Below are positions 32,361-42,639 of a stretch of DNA of 64,000 nucleotides, in pieces. Below the pieces are notes generated by a model that had not been told where the DNA came from, did not search any database, and was given only the letters and a program-made list of their open reading frames with translations. The stretch is from Eutreptiella sp. 'Long Island Sound 2002' (taxonomy: Eukaryota; Euglenozoa; Euglenophyceae; Eutreptiales; Eutreptiaceae), in NCBI GenBank assembly GCA_964036045.1, contig OZ038384.1, positions 99,357,871 to 99,421,870 on the forward strand, in the 5' to 3' direction. Numbering within the stretch: position 1 is the stretch's first letter; the number at the start of each line of letters is the position of its first letter. A program made the translations under genes and the position numbers.

Positions 32361-33078
32361 GGTATGCGGGTCTGGTGGAGCTGCGGGACTGGGAGACATC
32401 GTGAGCGGGGGCGTGACCGGCTGGTGGTTGGCGTCGCAGTGTTTTGGGGATGGGGGGGGGGGGGGGTTCAACTATCCATTGGCCTCCAAGGGCCCCTCTC
32501 CCGTCCAAATTCAATGTGCCATTCGCCTTGTTGGGCATCCATCCGCGGGACGTATCTGGCGGCGAGCGTCTGGGCCAGTGGGCTGCCGGCTGCCTTGCCC
32601 TGAGCCTGTGCGGGCTGCCCCCGGTTGTCCGCCCACGGGGGGAGGGGGTAGAACCGGCCCTGCTGCGAACCAGCGCCCAACTATCTGTCGAAATTCGTTG
32701 GGGGGGGGGGGAGCTTTTCGAGGCGCCGAAGAAAATGTTTGGCCTAAACCAAATGGCGCCGAAGGCGCTAGTGAAAAACTTTCATTGGCCGAAGGCCCGG
32801 AGAGAAATTCCGGGGGGGTCTAAGGGGGGGGGGACCCCAAGTGGTGCTGAGGGGCGGGGGGGCATCAAGCAGCATCACCTGGTGTGTCGGGTGCGGCTTG
32901 GGGGGGGGGGGTGCACATACAAGGACCGGGCCCGGCCGCCCCCCCCCCCCCCGAAGCATCGCCGGGCACCCTTCCGAACCGGCCGGCGGTCCTGGCCTTT
33001 GACGCCGCTTCGGGGGCCGGCCCCACGACGGGGGACGCGGGGGGGGGGGTCTGCACGGCGAGGGCACAGCGGCAGGAC

Positions 33079-33261
33079 CTTCTTGTGCGCCTTGAAGCCG
33101 GCCTTCAGGCACCAGCGGCTGCAGTGCGGGCACTTGCGGAGGGTCATGCGGGCGTCCGGGCGGTCGTCCGCGCCGCCGCCCCGTTCCCGCGGGGCCTTCC
33201 GGTTCAGCCGCAGGAAATGCTGCACGTCCAGCCGCGTCGCGTGGATGTCCTCGCATTGGAC
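33079..33261 (-). CDS. Gene B, exon: C2HC zinc fingers (second finger)
   Basis: Sixty-one codons in phase 0 at both ends, between an acceptor (cctccacgcag) and a donor (AAGAAG then gtcctg). The first residues, VQCEDIH, supply the last cysteine of the finger begun in the exon at 35581-35705: joined, they read CSSCGQKVPRAELRAHQVQC (C-x2-C-x11-H-x3-C). The middle is RLDVQHFLRLNRKA and a basic linker. The end is LRKCPHCSRWCLKAGFKAHK, another C-x2-C-x11-H that stops just before its final ligand. C2HC fingers of this spacing bind nucleic acids, ubiquitin or proteins; the role here is unknown. Third positions are strongly G/C. Confidence 0.72.
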
Positions 33262-34737
33262 CTGCGTGGAGGGCGGCCGGTGGAGGGGCGGGCGGGCGCG
33301 GGGCCCGGCCGGCCGTGCGGAGGTTCGGGCGCGCCGGAGGTCTGGCGGTGTGGGCCTGTGTTGTAGACGCATGGCACTGCCGGGGAATGCAGTGCACTGC
33401 CATGGCAGAGCCGTTGTAGGTGGGCCGTTTTTTTAATCAATTGTTTGATCGACCAATCAAAACAAAATGATGATGAAATAATTAATGGAAAAAAATCACG
33501 AACCCAATAAATCAAGACTTATGACTAGGACCAAGCTGGGTCCTACTCGTGCTTAACGCATTGTAAATCAGTGTGGAGGAAACACTGTTTGCAATCAATT
33601 AATCAAAATCATTCATCAAATTACGTAATTCATAATTCATGAAAAGTCCAGTACGGCCACCGTCGGGTGTCCCGCAGCCGGCGTCGATTGGCTCAGAAAG
33701 GCCGTCGCTCGCCTCCCATTGGTGCAAGACTAAAAAAAAAGTGCAGGCCGATTGTCGCCTCACCCAAAACACGCGCACACCGCCGCGCAGCACCAGCACC
33801 ACGTGAGTGCCCCCCCACGACACTCCCGTCTCACGTTGACTGCTCGTACCGAGAAAACACGTCAAGCTTCGCCCGCAGTCGATGCTCCAGGCACAAGATT
33901 AATGGACCATTGACCGGGGGCGGCCGGCGGCGAGAGGGCGGTGCTGACACTGTGGGATGCTTCTGAGGTTTCGGTACACTGACGTCGTTCCGTGCGAGAA
34001 GGGCCGGCGAGGACACCCGACGCCCCCCCCCCCTCTCCAAACTCCCTGCGACTCGGGCGCCTGCCAAGGGGGGCGGCCTGTTCAAATTCTAGACCCCAAC
34101 CGGGTGCGAAAACTTTTGGGGGTCTGGAGGGGTGGGGGAGGGGGGGGGGTAAGATGGGACGGCCGGTCAGCCGCCGCGGTCCCTAGAGGGGGGTCAGTGG
34201 GTACCCCAACATACACCTCAAAATGATCCCCATGACGCGCTGATCATTTTGAACATACACAAATGGGGTAAAAAATTTTTCCAGAAAAAATTTGCCCATT
34301 AGCTCAGGCTCCCATCAGCCAAGGTCAAACCTGGAGGTCAGGTCGGGGGACAAAACTTTTTCTGTGTTTTTCAAACATTTTTGAATTCTCCACAAATTCT
34401 GAGTCTTTTGAGTATAGACACATCGGGTGAAAAAAAAATATATACCCCCTCAGGAAGGGCAAATTTTTTTTTCGGCGCCTTTGGCGCCAACCCTTTCCCC
34501 CAAAATCTCAAATTGGAGAAAGACGGGTTCGAAAACTTTGGGGGGGGTCTGGAGGGGGGGGGGGGGGGTCTGGAATTCGAACAGGCCGCCCTCCTTGGCG
34601 CCTGCCCAAACAAAAGGTGGGGACGCCAATCCCCAATCAAAAAGTATCCGTCCCAAAACGAGGGCCGTGCGCATGCCCAACCGAAACGATTCGCCTTAAC
34701 CGCTCACCTCCCAAAACGCGCAATGGAAACAAAATTG

Positions 34738-34860
34738 GCTGGCTCAGCAGTCACGGCATGCTACGCCTGACTGGGAGGCCCCGAGGTCGAACCCCAGATC
34801 ATGCACGAGCGGTGCATCATCACGCATGAGCAATGCATCATCACGCATGAGCAATAAAGC
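34738..34860 (+). repeat. tRNA-like SINE-type fragment
   Basis: TGGCTCAGCAGTCACGGC resembles an internal A box and D arm. GAGGTCGAACCCC about 40 bp later resembles a B box. A short tandem repeat, GCATCATCACGCATGAGCAA, present twice, follows. No intact cloverleaf can be drawn, so this is more likely a tRNA-derived short interspersed element than a tRNA gene. Confidence 0.35.
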
Positions 34861-35045
34861 CAACCCGTTCTAGGGTGCCCCGTCCGGTGCAAATCCCGAA
34901 AAGGGCGGGGGGCTTGACCCAAGTTGAACGTCCTGGGGGCGAATTAGGTCCGCCCCACGGAGTGACACGCGCAGGAGGTCCTGAGATGGGTCGCTCGAAC
35001 CCGGAAGGGCTGCCCAAAACCGATGATTGAACACAAAAGACGTAG

Positions 35046-35118
35046 AACCGGTAGCTCAGTGGTCAACGGCCCGAAACACCAGGCACCGAGTCCTGGGTTC
35101 GAACACCACCAACTCAGG
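35046..35118 (+). repeat. tRNA-like SINE-type fragment
   Basis: CCGGTAGCTCAGTGGTCAAC has a perfect A-box-like core (TAGCTCAGTGG), and CTGGGTTCGAACACC has a B-box core, at the spacing expected for a tRNA. The acceptor and T stems do not pair well. It directly abuts the left end of the GGCGGTT element at 35120. Confidence 0.4.
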
Positions 35119-35119
35119 G

Positions 35120-35356
35120 CCTGTCCTTAAATGGGGCAAAAAACACAGGCTTTGTAACGCCAACAGAGACAAACGTTCACGGGGACGCTCTCTGTTTCGT
35201 GGTCAAAACATGGGCAACACACGAAACCACAGAAACAGTATTGCACAATGGTTGGCGGTCAGCGGCGGTTGGCAGGTGGCGGTTGGCGGTTTGTGGCAGT
35301 TGGTGGGGGTTGGTGGGGGGCTGTCCTCAACAGAAAAAGGCTTAAGGACAGCCCTG
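35120..35356 (+). mobile_element. GGCGGTT-bearing short element, copy 5
   Basis: Has a clear inverted terminal pair: CCTGTCCTTAA at the left and TTAAGGACAGCC at the right. The body is GTAACGCCAACAGAGAC and ACGCTCTCTGTTTCGTGGTC, and the array is GGCGGTT/GGCAGTT. It lies in an intron of gene B. Confidence 0.75.
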
Positions 35357-35580
35357 AGCAAACTGTGGCTGAAAAGTTGCCTTGCACGACTGGAGGCCTT
35401 GCAGCCACCCTCCGCTTGGAAGCGGAAGGGGAGGTGAGCCCAAGGATTGCCACACCGGCGGCTGTGGCCCCGACACGACCGCACTCCCTCAGGCCGACCA
35501 CCAGACATCTCGAGGCAGAGGCCCTGGCTATGCCCCGTAACGCACAACCCGGTCCGCAGCAGCCCAACAGAAAGCACCAC

Positions 35581-35705
35581 CTGATGCGCCCGCAGCTCCG
35601 CTCGCGGCACCTTCTGTCCGCAGCTCGAGCACACAGTCGTCGCAGGTGGCACGGCGCAGACCGGCGCCGACGCGCCGCGCTTTCTGAAGGGCTTTGGCGT
35701 CCAGC
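35581..35705 (-). CDS. Gene B, exon: C2HC zinc finger (first part)
   Basis: From an acceptor (accgctgttctgtcag) the exon starts with two bases that complete an Arg codon left by the exon at 37189-37777 (C plus GC). It reads WTPKPFRKRGASAPVCAVPP, then TTVCSSCGQKVPRAELRAHQ, and ends at a gtggtg donor in phase 0. CSSCGQKVPRAELRAH is a typical C-x2-C-x11-H half-finger whose last cysteine comes from the next exon (33079-33261). A second frame through this DNA is also G/C rich at third positions, but only this one gives a finger and matches both neighbouring phases. Confidence 0.65.
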
Positions 35706-37188
35706 CTGACAGAACAGCGGTGCACCACGCCGCAGAGGCGGGGGCGGAAGGGACCAGGCCGCCCCAGCCCTACCATGCGTTCCGTCCCATCCTCTGCCGA
35801 TGCCCCTGCCCGGCCCAGGCCACGGCGTAGCGTCAGCGTCACCACCGTGTCACGGGTCTTCGCTTTCATGTCTCGCTTCTTGTGTGTGTGTGCGTGTGCG
35901 TGTCCTTGGCGTGCGTGTCTCCCTATGCTGCCTTGCGACCTGTGCTGTCGCCTGTGCTGGTGATGCTATTGGCGTGCTCTGTGTTCTCTGCTGGTTATGG
36001 CTGTCTGCTTTGCCCTCAATCCCCCATGTCCTTCCCCCTCCGAGGGAAGACGGTCCCCCCCCAGCCCCCGGGGGACGGTGGCCAAGTGACGCCCCCCCCC
36101 CCCAGCCCCCGGGGAACGGTACTACCACCGTACACGCACACTGTGGGGCACAAAAATTGCGGCAGAAAACGAAATGACAGAGCACAAGAAACGTTGGTGT
36201 GCAGAGCTTGTCAAGGTCAAAGCACAACGACAAATGAAAGCAAGTGGTGTAACAATATGAAAAATCATGCATGCGTGCAATGGGTTGCCAATGTAAGCGG
36301 GTGTATATCACACTCGTCCCAGGGGTAAACATGGTTGTGCTATCAGGTTCCATCTCCGAGAAAGCGATTCAAAATGTCCTGCCAAAGTATAGGGGATACA
36401 AGTCGCAGTGCCTCACAACACACTGATCCGCAAGACAACACACTGACCCGTAACGAAATTTCGGGGTTGAGCAAGTGCCGGTCCCCCCCTACCCCCCGGG
36501 GAAGGACAAGGGGCGGGGAAGGACATGGCGGGTTGAGGGCAGTCTTCTGTGTCACGGCTGTGTCTCCTGGCTTGGAGGGGGGGGGGGCAAGGGCGGCCTG
36601 GGGTCCTGCGCCTGACCCACCTCCCAACTGACATCAGAAAATTGTTCCTGGGGGAAAAAAGGAAATTTATCAAAGGGGCCCAAAACTGGAGGCCGATTTG
36701 AGGCACACAACCTTTTTCTTTGGCCTCTGACCCCCCGACCCCACCCCACCCCACCCCACGCCGGTATCGGTAAAAGTCGCCACTAAGCCGCGGCGTGGCT
36801 TGGGCCCGTCGCCAACCGTCAAAGCCCCACTATTTGTGGTTTCCACATTTCGAAACGGACGCCTAGACCGCCGCACCAGTGCCCGCGCAAACCGTTGGGT
36901 GCCAAAATGGGTCAACCGGGTCCACCGGGGGCCAAAAAAATGACGTTTCAAAAAATAAAAACGATCCTCGCATGGAAAACACGAGACCTTGCCACAAAAT
37001 GACGCAAGCGGTGACAGTCGAGCGCCGGGCCAGCCATCAACAGCGGTTGACCTGGGCCCCATCAACAGTCGGTGGGTGCCCTGCAGCAGGTCGCATTTAA
37101 GTGACCGCAGCCGGCGGTTGCAACCCAGTGGGTGGTGGCGTGCCCACAAGCGGTTGGCAGTCAGGTGCTGGTGGTGGTCTGGGTAAAC
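35706..37188 (-). other. Intron of gene B
   Basis: Holds GT-rich (35881-35910) and C-run sequence. A true ATG at 35869 opens a minus frame (MKAKTRDTVVTLTLRR) that overlaps the zinc-finger exon out of frame; I regard it as incidental. No other exon is seen. Confidence 0.4.
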
Positions 37189-37777
37189 GCTGTTGCTGCC
37201 CTGTGTTTTGGGTGTTTTCGCTCAGAATTGGCACGTCATAGCACAACAGACCGTCCGCCACGCTCTTCTTCCTCTGCATGCTCCACGACGGTGTTCCACA
37301 GTGTGTGACCCCGATTTGATTGGAGGGATTCGGGGGGTCCAACTGCAAATCCCTGACGTCTTTGCGCTTCAGCATGGAACTCAGATGCGGCATGGATTTG
37401 CGGGTGGCCTTGGAAATGGACGGGCAATCCGTCTGCTGCAGGCCAGGCCCCGCCGGGCTGGGCGTGTCGTTGGGTGCCCGGCGCCGGCCGTTGGCGGTGG
37501 GGGACACAGGCACACTTGGAGGCAACGCTAGGCCGGGTGCGGTCTGCAGCTCCGGGGTCAAACTTGCGCTCCGGGACCGGCCTGCGCTGAAGCTGACATT
37601 CTGGGCGTCGAGGGACGTCAGAAGGTCGCGAATGAAGTAGTCCCTGCAACACGGTCGCCCCAACAGAGAAGGAGAGGTGTCTCCCTGGAACCCACTGAGC
37701 AGGACGGGCTGTTGGCACAATACACAAGGGAAGTTGGTTGTTTCAGATGGATTTGAGGGGGAGTGTCTGCGCCGCAT
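37189..37777 (-). CDS. Gene B, probable first exon: CxxC and Ser/Pro-rich region
   Basis: From an ATG at 37777 the frame reads MRRRHSPSNPSE, then NFPCVLCQQPVLLSGFQGDT and CCRDYFIRDLLTSLDAQNVS. A Ser/Pro/Arg-rich linker (SFSAGRSRSASLTPELQ) and KSMPHLSSMLKRKDVRDLQL follow. It ends in phase 1 at a gtttac donor, matching the next exon. CVLC could be half of another zinc finger. Two internal AG sites (before CCCGTCC and before GGACTAC) offer alternative exon starts. The low-complexity linker is typical of a regulatory or scaffold protein. Confidence 0.6.
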
Positions 37778-38426
37778 GCGAAGCGCACGGTACTTTTAAG
37801 GCGGGTTTACCCGGAATGGGTTGGCTTTCATCCCCTCTCAACCTGCCCCCTAAGGAGAGCAAACCCTTGGGTATAAGACTTGTGTAGCAGTAGACGTGTA
37901 ACCCCGAGGACTGCCCAAAACTTGCATCCCCCCCCCCCCCCTTGCAAGAACAACAATAAAAAGTGAAAATAATGGTAAAAAATTGAGGTTGTCCCGCTGA
38001 GACACCAACCAGCTGCCCTGCGGCTGCTTGCCCCGGCAGCAACACACCCTGATCGCCGGCAGAGCCCTCAGTGCCGACGCACCCCCCACCAACATCAATC
38101 CGCTGGGGCACCCCAATCAGGGCCCCCACACCACCTGCATTGAATTGCACATCACCATCGGCATGGTGTCGTTTCCGCAACCTCCGTGGGCAAAAAGTGA
38201 CACGCAAAAATGTGTTCGCCGGGGCCGGCGGCCGCTTACAACGCGTCCGCGGGTTTGGAATTTTACCGTTGTTCTCGCAGGTTTCTTTGCCTGCATGAAT
38301 GTGTGCTTCCACTGCTTTTGCGATGGCCGCGACAAGGCAAAGTGTTGGGGTAGCTGCATTGGGCACCAAAGAAAGTCTCCATTGTATGGCCTCACCCCTG
38401 AATGTCGCGAACGTCCACTGGAATTC
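37778..38426. other. Gap between gene B and the eL39 gene
   Basis: This spacer should hold the gene B 5' region. A minus-strand stretch near 38270-38360 reads LVAAIAKAVEAHIHAGKETC before a gtaaaa-type donor and might be an exon. It has no domain support and its acceptor is unclear. Confidence 0.3.
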
Positions 38427-38582
38427 TTAGAGCTTGAGCATAATCCGTCTCCAATGGCAGCGCTTTTGATTGTAGCGCTGCTTGCTCTTGTTCTTGAAGC
38501 GGACCCAGTACGGGATGGGCCTCTTCTGCTTCATCTTCTTCGCATACTTCTTCTTCTTCTTGTCAATGGTCTTGATGACGCC
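38427..38582 (-). CDS. RPL39: Large ribosomal subunit protein eL39, main exon
   Basis: The frame ending at TAA (38427-38429) reads [20 protein letters not shown], then [20 protein letters not shown] and a final Leu. This is the near-complete eL39 sequence, whose family signature is basic residues, RPIP, W, R, then R-Y-N-x-K-R-x-H-W-R-R and a C-terminal Leu. eL39 lines the peptide exit tunnel of the cytosolic large subunit and is usually 51 aa. No in-frame ATG precedes the conserved part. A pyrimidine-rich tract and AG at about 38583-38600 suggest that a short first exon carries the start codon, as in many eL39 genes. The N-terminus ([13 protein letters not shown]) is more lysine-rich than usual and one residue longer by alignment. 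Confidence 0.9.
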   Translation of the reverse strand, partial: GVIKTIDKKKKKYAKKMKQKRPIPYWVRFKNKSKQRYNQKRCHWRRIMLKL

Positions 38583-40676
38583 CTTTTTTCCAGAGAAAAA
38601 GACACTCAAAAAGTGGTCTCGCAGGGGCAGGGGGGGGGGGGGCTAATATGGTTGTCCTTAGGGCACTTCTCCCTGACGTTACTCAGAACATGCTGGCGTC
38701 CAATGTGGTTGAGCCCCGTTCGGGGAGGGTGCAGAATACACTGTCAGAAATCAGACCAAAACTGATGGTGCAGCCCGCACAAAGCTACAACCCATATTCT
38801 CTGTTGGATTGGAACTGCAAAAGCGATGGTTCCAAAAAAAAAATTACTTAAAAGTGCCAAAACACGGAGTCGCCGTGTTTGGACGAGCCCGTGCTTGGAC
38901 TGGGGGTGGCAAGGGTGGGGTAAAGCACCAGTTCGACCCACAAACAAAGAAGAAGAAGAAAACGAAGAGCCGGCGCACTGGTCCACTATTGCTGTGCAGT
39001 TGGTGTGTCTCAGTGCACAATCTGGGCAGTGTGGGGAAGGCGTTGCAGGCATACTTCTGGTGATCATCGGGTGATGACCGAGTGGGCTCCGCATTGAGTG
39101 TGCAGTCATCATACAACTGCTGTTGGTATGTCGTGAGCATCCAGTGGCTCCGACGGTCAAACAGGGCAGAACAACATGGAGGAATGCGATACCTGCAAAA
39201 CAGTCAGTCCCACGTCCAACAATCACAACCGCACCCCTCCCTCTCGAACAGCCCCAGCTGTGGTAACACAGTCTCCCATCCAAACCTCGGCATGACATGG
39301 TTTCTGGGACCTGGAGGTAGTTCACGCACCGCGCACGCACCGTGTCAGGTGTTTGAACAACTTCTCAGTAAACACTGTCCCTTGGTGGAAGTTGTGGGGG
39401 GGAGAGTTATGGCAGGGTGTGAGGGCCCCCTTGGGCGAGCTCACATGCAAACACGCAGCAACAGGCTGAACGATGACAAATCTCTGCACACCAATCCCTA
39501 TTTTGCATGTGGCTACACTGCCCAATTTCCTTCTGCAGTGTCAGGGTACAGTTTGGGCAAAAGCACAAGCGCCAACAGCACGTAGCCTTGAAATTAGCTG
39601 AAACGGTCCACTCGCAACAGCCCCTAGTATACGCACTGTGTGGGCACTACGTGTGCACCGCATCTGATACACCCCCCTGCAATGGTCTTTGCCACAGCAG
39701 GCCTCCTCACGCAGCTACAGAGCGTTGCAAAAATCAGGACCATTTTGATTCGACATTGTTGTTGTTGATGGTACCCCCAAAATGATGTGTATTCCTATTC
39801 AGCTGCGCACAGGATCTGGTTGTACCATCAAGCAGTTCATGTTGCTAACCTTGGGCCTGGCCCCCTGTCCAGCCCACCTGCGCTTGGTCCATGAACTCAC
39901 TTTTGCTGGAGCCCATTCAGTGACCAATCCTCACAATGACTCCAAAAGTGGCACCTGCACACCCTTGCGAACAACTTCACCCTTTCCAGGCATACGGTTT
40001 TGCTTGCTAGCAATACTTCAGTCCTCATATCAGGTCAATGTTCAGACAATTACTGACCACGATTCTCCACTGGGGGGGGGGGGGGGGGCTGGGGGGCAAA
40101 CAGCATTCTGGCTTTACTTTGCAAGGCTACGGTACTGTTGCTTGCAAAACTCATTGCTGCAACAGCGCACAATTTCAATGGACTCGCACCGACATCTACT
40201 CCACTCCAGTGGTCACTTGCATTGACAGGTGCCCTTCCCAAATCCAGAGTTTGAGCCCCCAACCCACCGGTGGTGGCCTGGGGCATTGGTGCCAAGTGGG
40301 ACTCCCAAATCTGCACTATCTTGGGCCGAAAACCCAATTTCTCGCCCAAAGCAGCCACGAACTCGTACAAAACAGCCAAACAAAAGAAAGTGGATGAAAT
40401 GTGACGAGACCAGATTTGATTTTGGCGTGGCAAAGAGCGGTTTGGTGACGCGTGAAAATATGTACCCCCCCCCCCTTGCGCAAGCACCCTGAAAGTCAGC
40501 AAAACGACGGTAACACGGGCTCCCGTGCTTAGACAAGCCCGTGCTTGCGCGCGACGAGCGGTACCAAAAAAACATGTGTCACCGGAAACCTGCCCATACC
40601 TCACCCTAAGCACAATTGTCGCAACAGGGCACTAAAACACGATGTGCAGGCAAATTTCAGCGAGTTCTGGAGGTCC
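38583..40676. other. Stretch without supportable genes
   Basis: Should contain the eL39 first exon and promoter; I could not identify them. It holds a partial copy of the 350-bp element (38770-38905). The region 39100-40500 has moderate GC and many short frames without motifs. Confidence 0.4.
38770..38905 (+). repeat. Dispersed ~350-bp element, partial copy 3
   Basis: Matches the right third of the elements at 3040 and 18318: CACAAAGCTACAA, then TTCTCTGTTGGATTGGA, GATGGTTCCAAAAAAA and the hairpin motif (38861-38890). The left two thirds are absent. Confidence 0.65.
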
Positions 40677-41069
40677 TCACTGCCCATCAGTATGCGGGCA
40701 ACTCAGGGCGTTCCCAAGTTGTGAGTTCCCGGTTGTGGTCAACACGCCACCAGCCGTGGTACGAAGCTCCCAGCCAAAAGGCAAAGGGGCAGCCGGGGCT
40801 GGGCTAGTACATACGGGGGGTGATTCGCTGCGCGTTGTTGACCGCCCTCGTTTTGGAGAGGGCTCTGAAGGTTCTGGGGAAGGGCTGCGGATTGGGAAAA
40901 GGACACGGTCCATAGGAGCATGATGCTCAAGCTCATGCCCATTCCGCATGTACTTCACAAGAAAGAAATCATCACCATGAGTAGAAGGACCAATGATTGT
41001 TGCGGAGACATGTTCACCGGTGGACCGGATGTACGTAACAGCCATGCCAGGTGTAGCAACATGAGCCAT
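40677..41069 (-). CDS. Small protein with SH3/Tudor-like fold and Ser/Pro tail
   Basis: A 130-aa single-exon frame from a well-placed ATG (cagccATGG). The N-terminal ~55 residues (MAVTYIRSTGEHVSATIIGP, then DDFFLVKYMRNGHELEHHAP and MDRVLFPI) alternate short beta strands in the way small SH3-like, Tudor or chromo barrels do. A Ser/Pro/Arg-rich tail follows (RSPSPEPSEPSPKRGR). Such barrels read histone tails or occur at the ends of retroelement proteins; I cannot tell which applies. A frameshifted relative of the barrel is at 52930-53057, which favours a mobile-element or multigene origin. Confidence 0.5.
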   Translation of the reverse strand: MAHVATPGMAVTYIRSTGEHVSATIIGPSTHGDDFFLVKYMRNGHELEHHAPMDRVLFPIRSPSPEPSEPSPKRGRSTTRSESPPVCTSPAPAAPLPFGWELRTTAGGVLTTTGNSQLGNALSCPHTDGQ

Positions 41070-41644
41070 GGCTGAAAATCACATCAACAGGGACATCATT
41101 GGGTTGCAATTGCAAGCAGAATGTTGGTATGAGCAGGAGGAACTACCACAAGCATGATCAAGCACCCCCTTTCCCTCTACAAGCGAAGCACAGTTGCATA
41201 ATGTTACATTTCTGACCATAAAAACTGTGGTCAGAAATTCCATCAAAACGACGGTAACACGGGCTCATGTGCTTAGACAAGGCCGTGCTTGCGCAAGGGG
41301 GGGCGGGGGGTACAAAAGTCCAGGCACCCCACCCCTGACCATGCAAGAATCGGCACTGCACTCAGCTCAAACACTGAATGGGGATATACCAATTCGCACA
41401 CCACTGGGGCTGCACTCTTGTGTGTATGTAATGTCCCTCAAGGCAGACCATGGTGAGCCATAGGTGTTAAGTCAATTGGTGATAAGTGTTCCAGCTGTTT
41501 GGAAGTTGGCAGAACAAAATCGGCAAAATCCAGAAACCCAACAAATCAGCAGAACAAATCGGCCAAGTCGGCCGAATTCGGCCGCCGATTTGGGGGGTGC
41601 TCGCACAAACGCAGTGTCGGCCCCACAACCGACGGCGAGGAGGT
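41070..41644. other. Stretch without supportable genes
   Basis: Carries one hairpin motif of the 350-bp element family (41244-41283) and a G run at about 41299. No exon is seen. Confidence 0.4.
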
Positions 41645-41887
41645 CTACTGTTGTGCTTGCCGCTGAGAGCCTGAGTCCCGTGCCATAAGGGACAGAGCGG
41701 TGTCAGGGCGACGGCCACAGGCCGAAGTGATCGTGCATAAGGGGGCGTTTCTGCACAGGTTACGGGTGGTGTTGAGACACGAAGCCATGGTCCGCCTGCT
41801 CGTTTCGTTTGTGTCAATGACAAGCCTGTCCTTGAACTTCTGGCTGTAGCAGTTTATCTCACAGGCCGGAGCCTCCCTGCCCTTACC
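41645..41887 (-). CDS. Tentative SET-like gene fragment (two exons)
   Basis: Removing a 43-base GT..AG intron (41844-41886: gtaaggg to gctacag) keeps phase and gives YSRGKFWTGRSQKFKDRLVI, then DTNETSRRTMASCLNTTRNL and CRNAPLC, later GRRPDTALSLMARD. SET methyltransferases carry a strand reading 'V-I-D-A', then an Arg/Phe-Asn-x-x region, 'N-A-x-L', and a late 'A-x-R-D' strand. The order here is compatible. The NHS catalytic motif is absent and the GEEL-Y-YG end is not seen, so it is at most a divergent SET domain or something else. Upstream coding beyond 41887 and the 3' end are unclear. Confidence 0.28.
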   Translation of the reverse strand, partial: GKGREAPACEINCYSQKFKDRLVIDTNETSRRTMASCLNTTRNLCRNAPLCTITSACGRRPDTALSLMARDSGSQRQAQQ

Positions 41888-42639
41888 TCCTGCCAGTCCA
41901 GAATTTGCCACGCGAGTAAGCGCTGTTTCTGCGCACTGGCCCTCTGTCGCCCCCCACCTCTCCTCCTCTGCACCGTGTCTCGGAACGGGAGACTGTTGGG
42001 GGTGGCAGCGGCGTGACGGTGGACCAGAAATGGTCGACGGATGGACAAATGGTTCCGTGCATACTCAATGGAAATCAAACCATGGCCGCACACCCGAAAT
42101 CAATGCCAACCGATCAGTCCCAAGTTTGCTTGCGCTCCGCGCAGGTCACTCAAAATTAACCTCAACGTGCAGGCTGGCGACCTCTCGCCACTATGAGCAA
42201 CTTGAACCACGGGCGTCGGTCAGAGCAGACTGTGTACACTTTGTTGCACCAGTCGGTCCTGACAATAAGCATTGCGGCTCAAGAAGTATTCAATCGACAT
42301 TGAATTGACGCTGGAAACGAGAGGGCTGTCTCCAGTCCATGAAGGGGACCGCCATCGCGCCGCGCGCGCACCGCGCGTGTCAGAGGAAGGAACATTGAAG
42401 TGCAATGCTCACCCTTTGTTGTTGCACCCTTCACCCTTTCACAGGCACAGTTGCTCCAATCAACAGAAATGCATTCGTGGTCAGCGAGGGCCCGATGTGG
42501 TGTGGATGTGGGTTGCAGGTGTGTGGGTGGGTCTGAGGTTGGGTGGGTGGGTGGGTCCAAAACTCCGAGAGTCCAAGACAGAACAAGGGTCACACCTGTG
42601 GTATCAAACTTATGTTTATTGCATAAATATGGGCTCAAA

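Larger units (their letters stand above)
30341..33078. other. Repeat-rich stretch without supportable genes
   Basis: Contains ACCC-type microsatellite (about 30561-30592), the interrupted duplicate (30838-31350), two GGCGGTT-bearing elements, an AT-rich stretch (31930-32090), a block similar to 62640-62800 (32240-32360) and a G-run repeat (32690-32880). Long open frames at 32444-33436 cross G runs and repeats and are not credible. Confidence 0.45.
33262..35580 (-). other. Intron of gene B
   Basis: Contains AT-rich sequence (33430-33640), G-run repeat sequence (34030-34580), two tRNA-like SINE-type pieces (34738-34860 and 35046-35118) and a GGCGGTT element (35120-35356). No exon is supportable. 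Confidence 0.5.

Noticed and set aside
32444-33436. 330-codon plus-strand frame
   Set aside because: It runs through G-run repeats and is antisense to the well-supported zinc-finger exon at 33079-33261.
35528-35869. ATG-started frame MKAKTRDTVVTLTLRR
   Set aside because: It overlaps the zinc-finger exon out of frame and gives no domain; phase and finger geometry support the other frame.
38028-38765. 245-codon plus-strand frame with Leu-rich segment
   Set aside because: Its hydrophobic part is the exact antisense of the eL39 exon, so it is a shadow.
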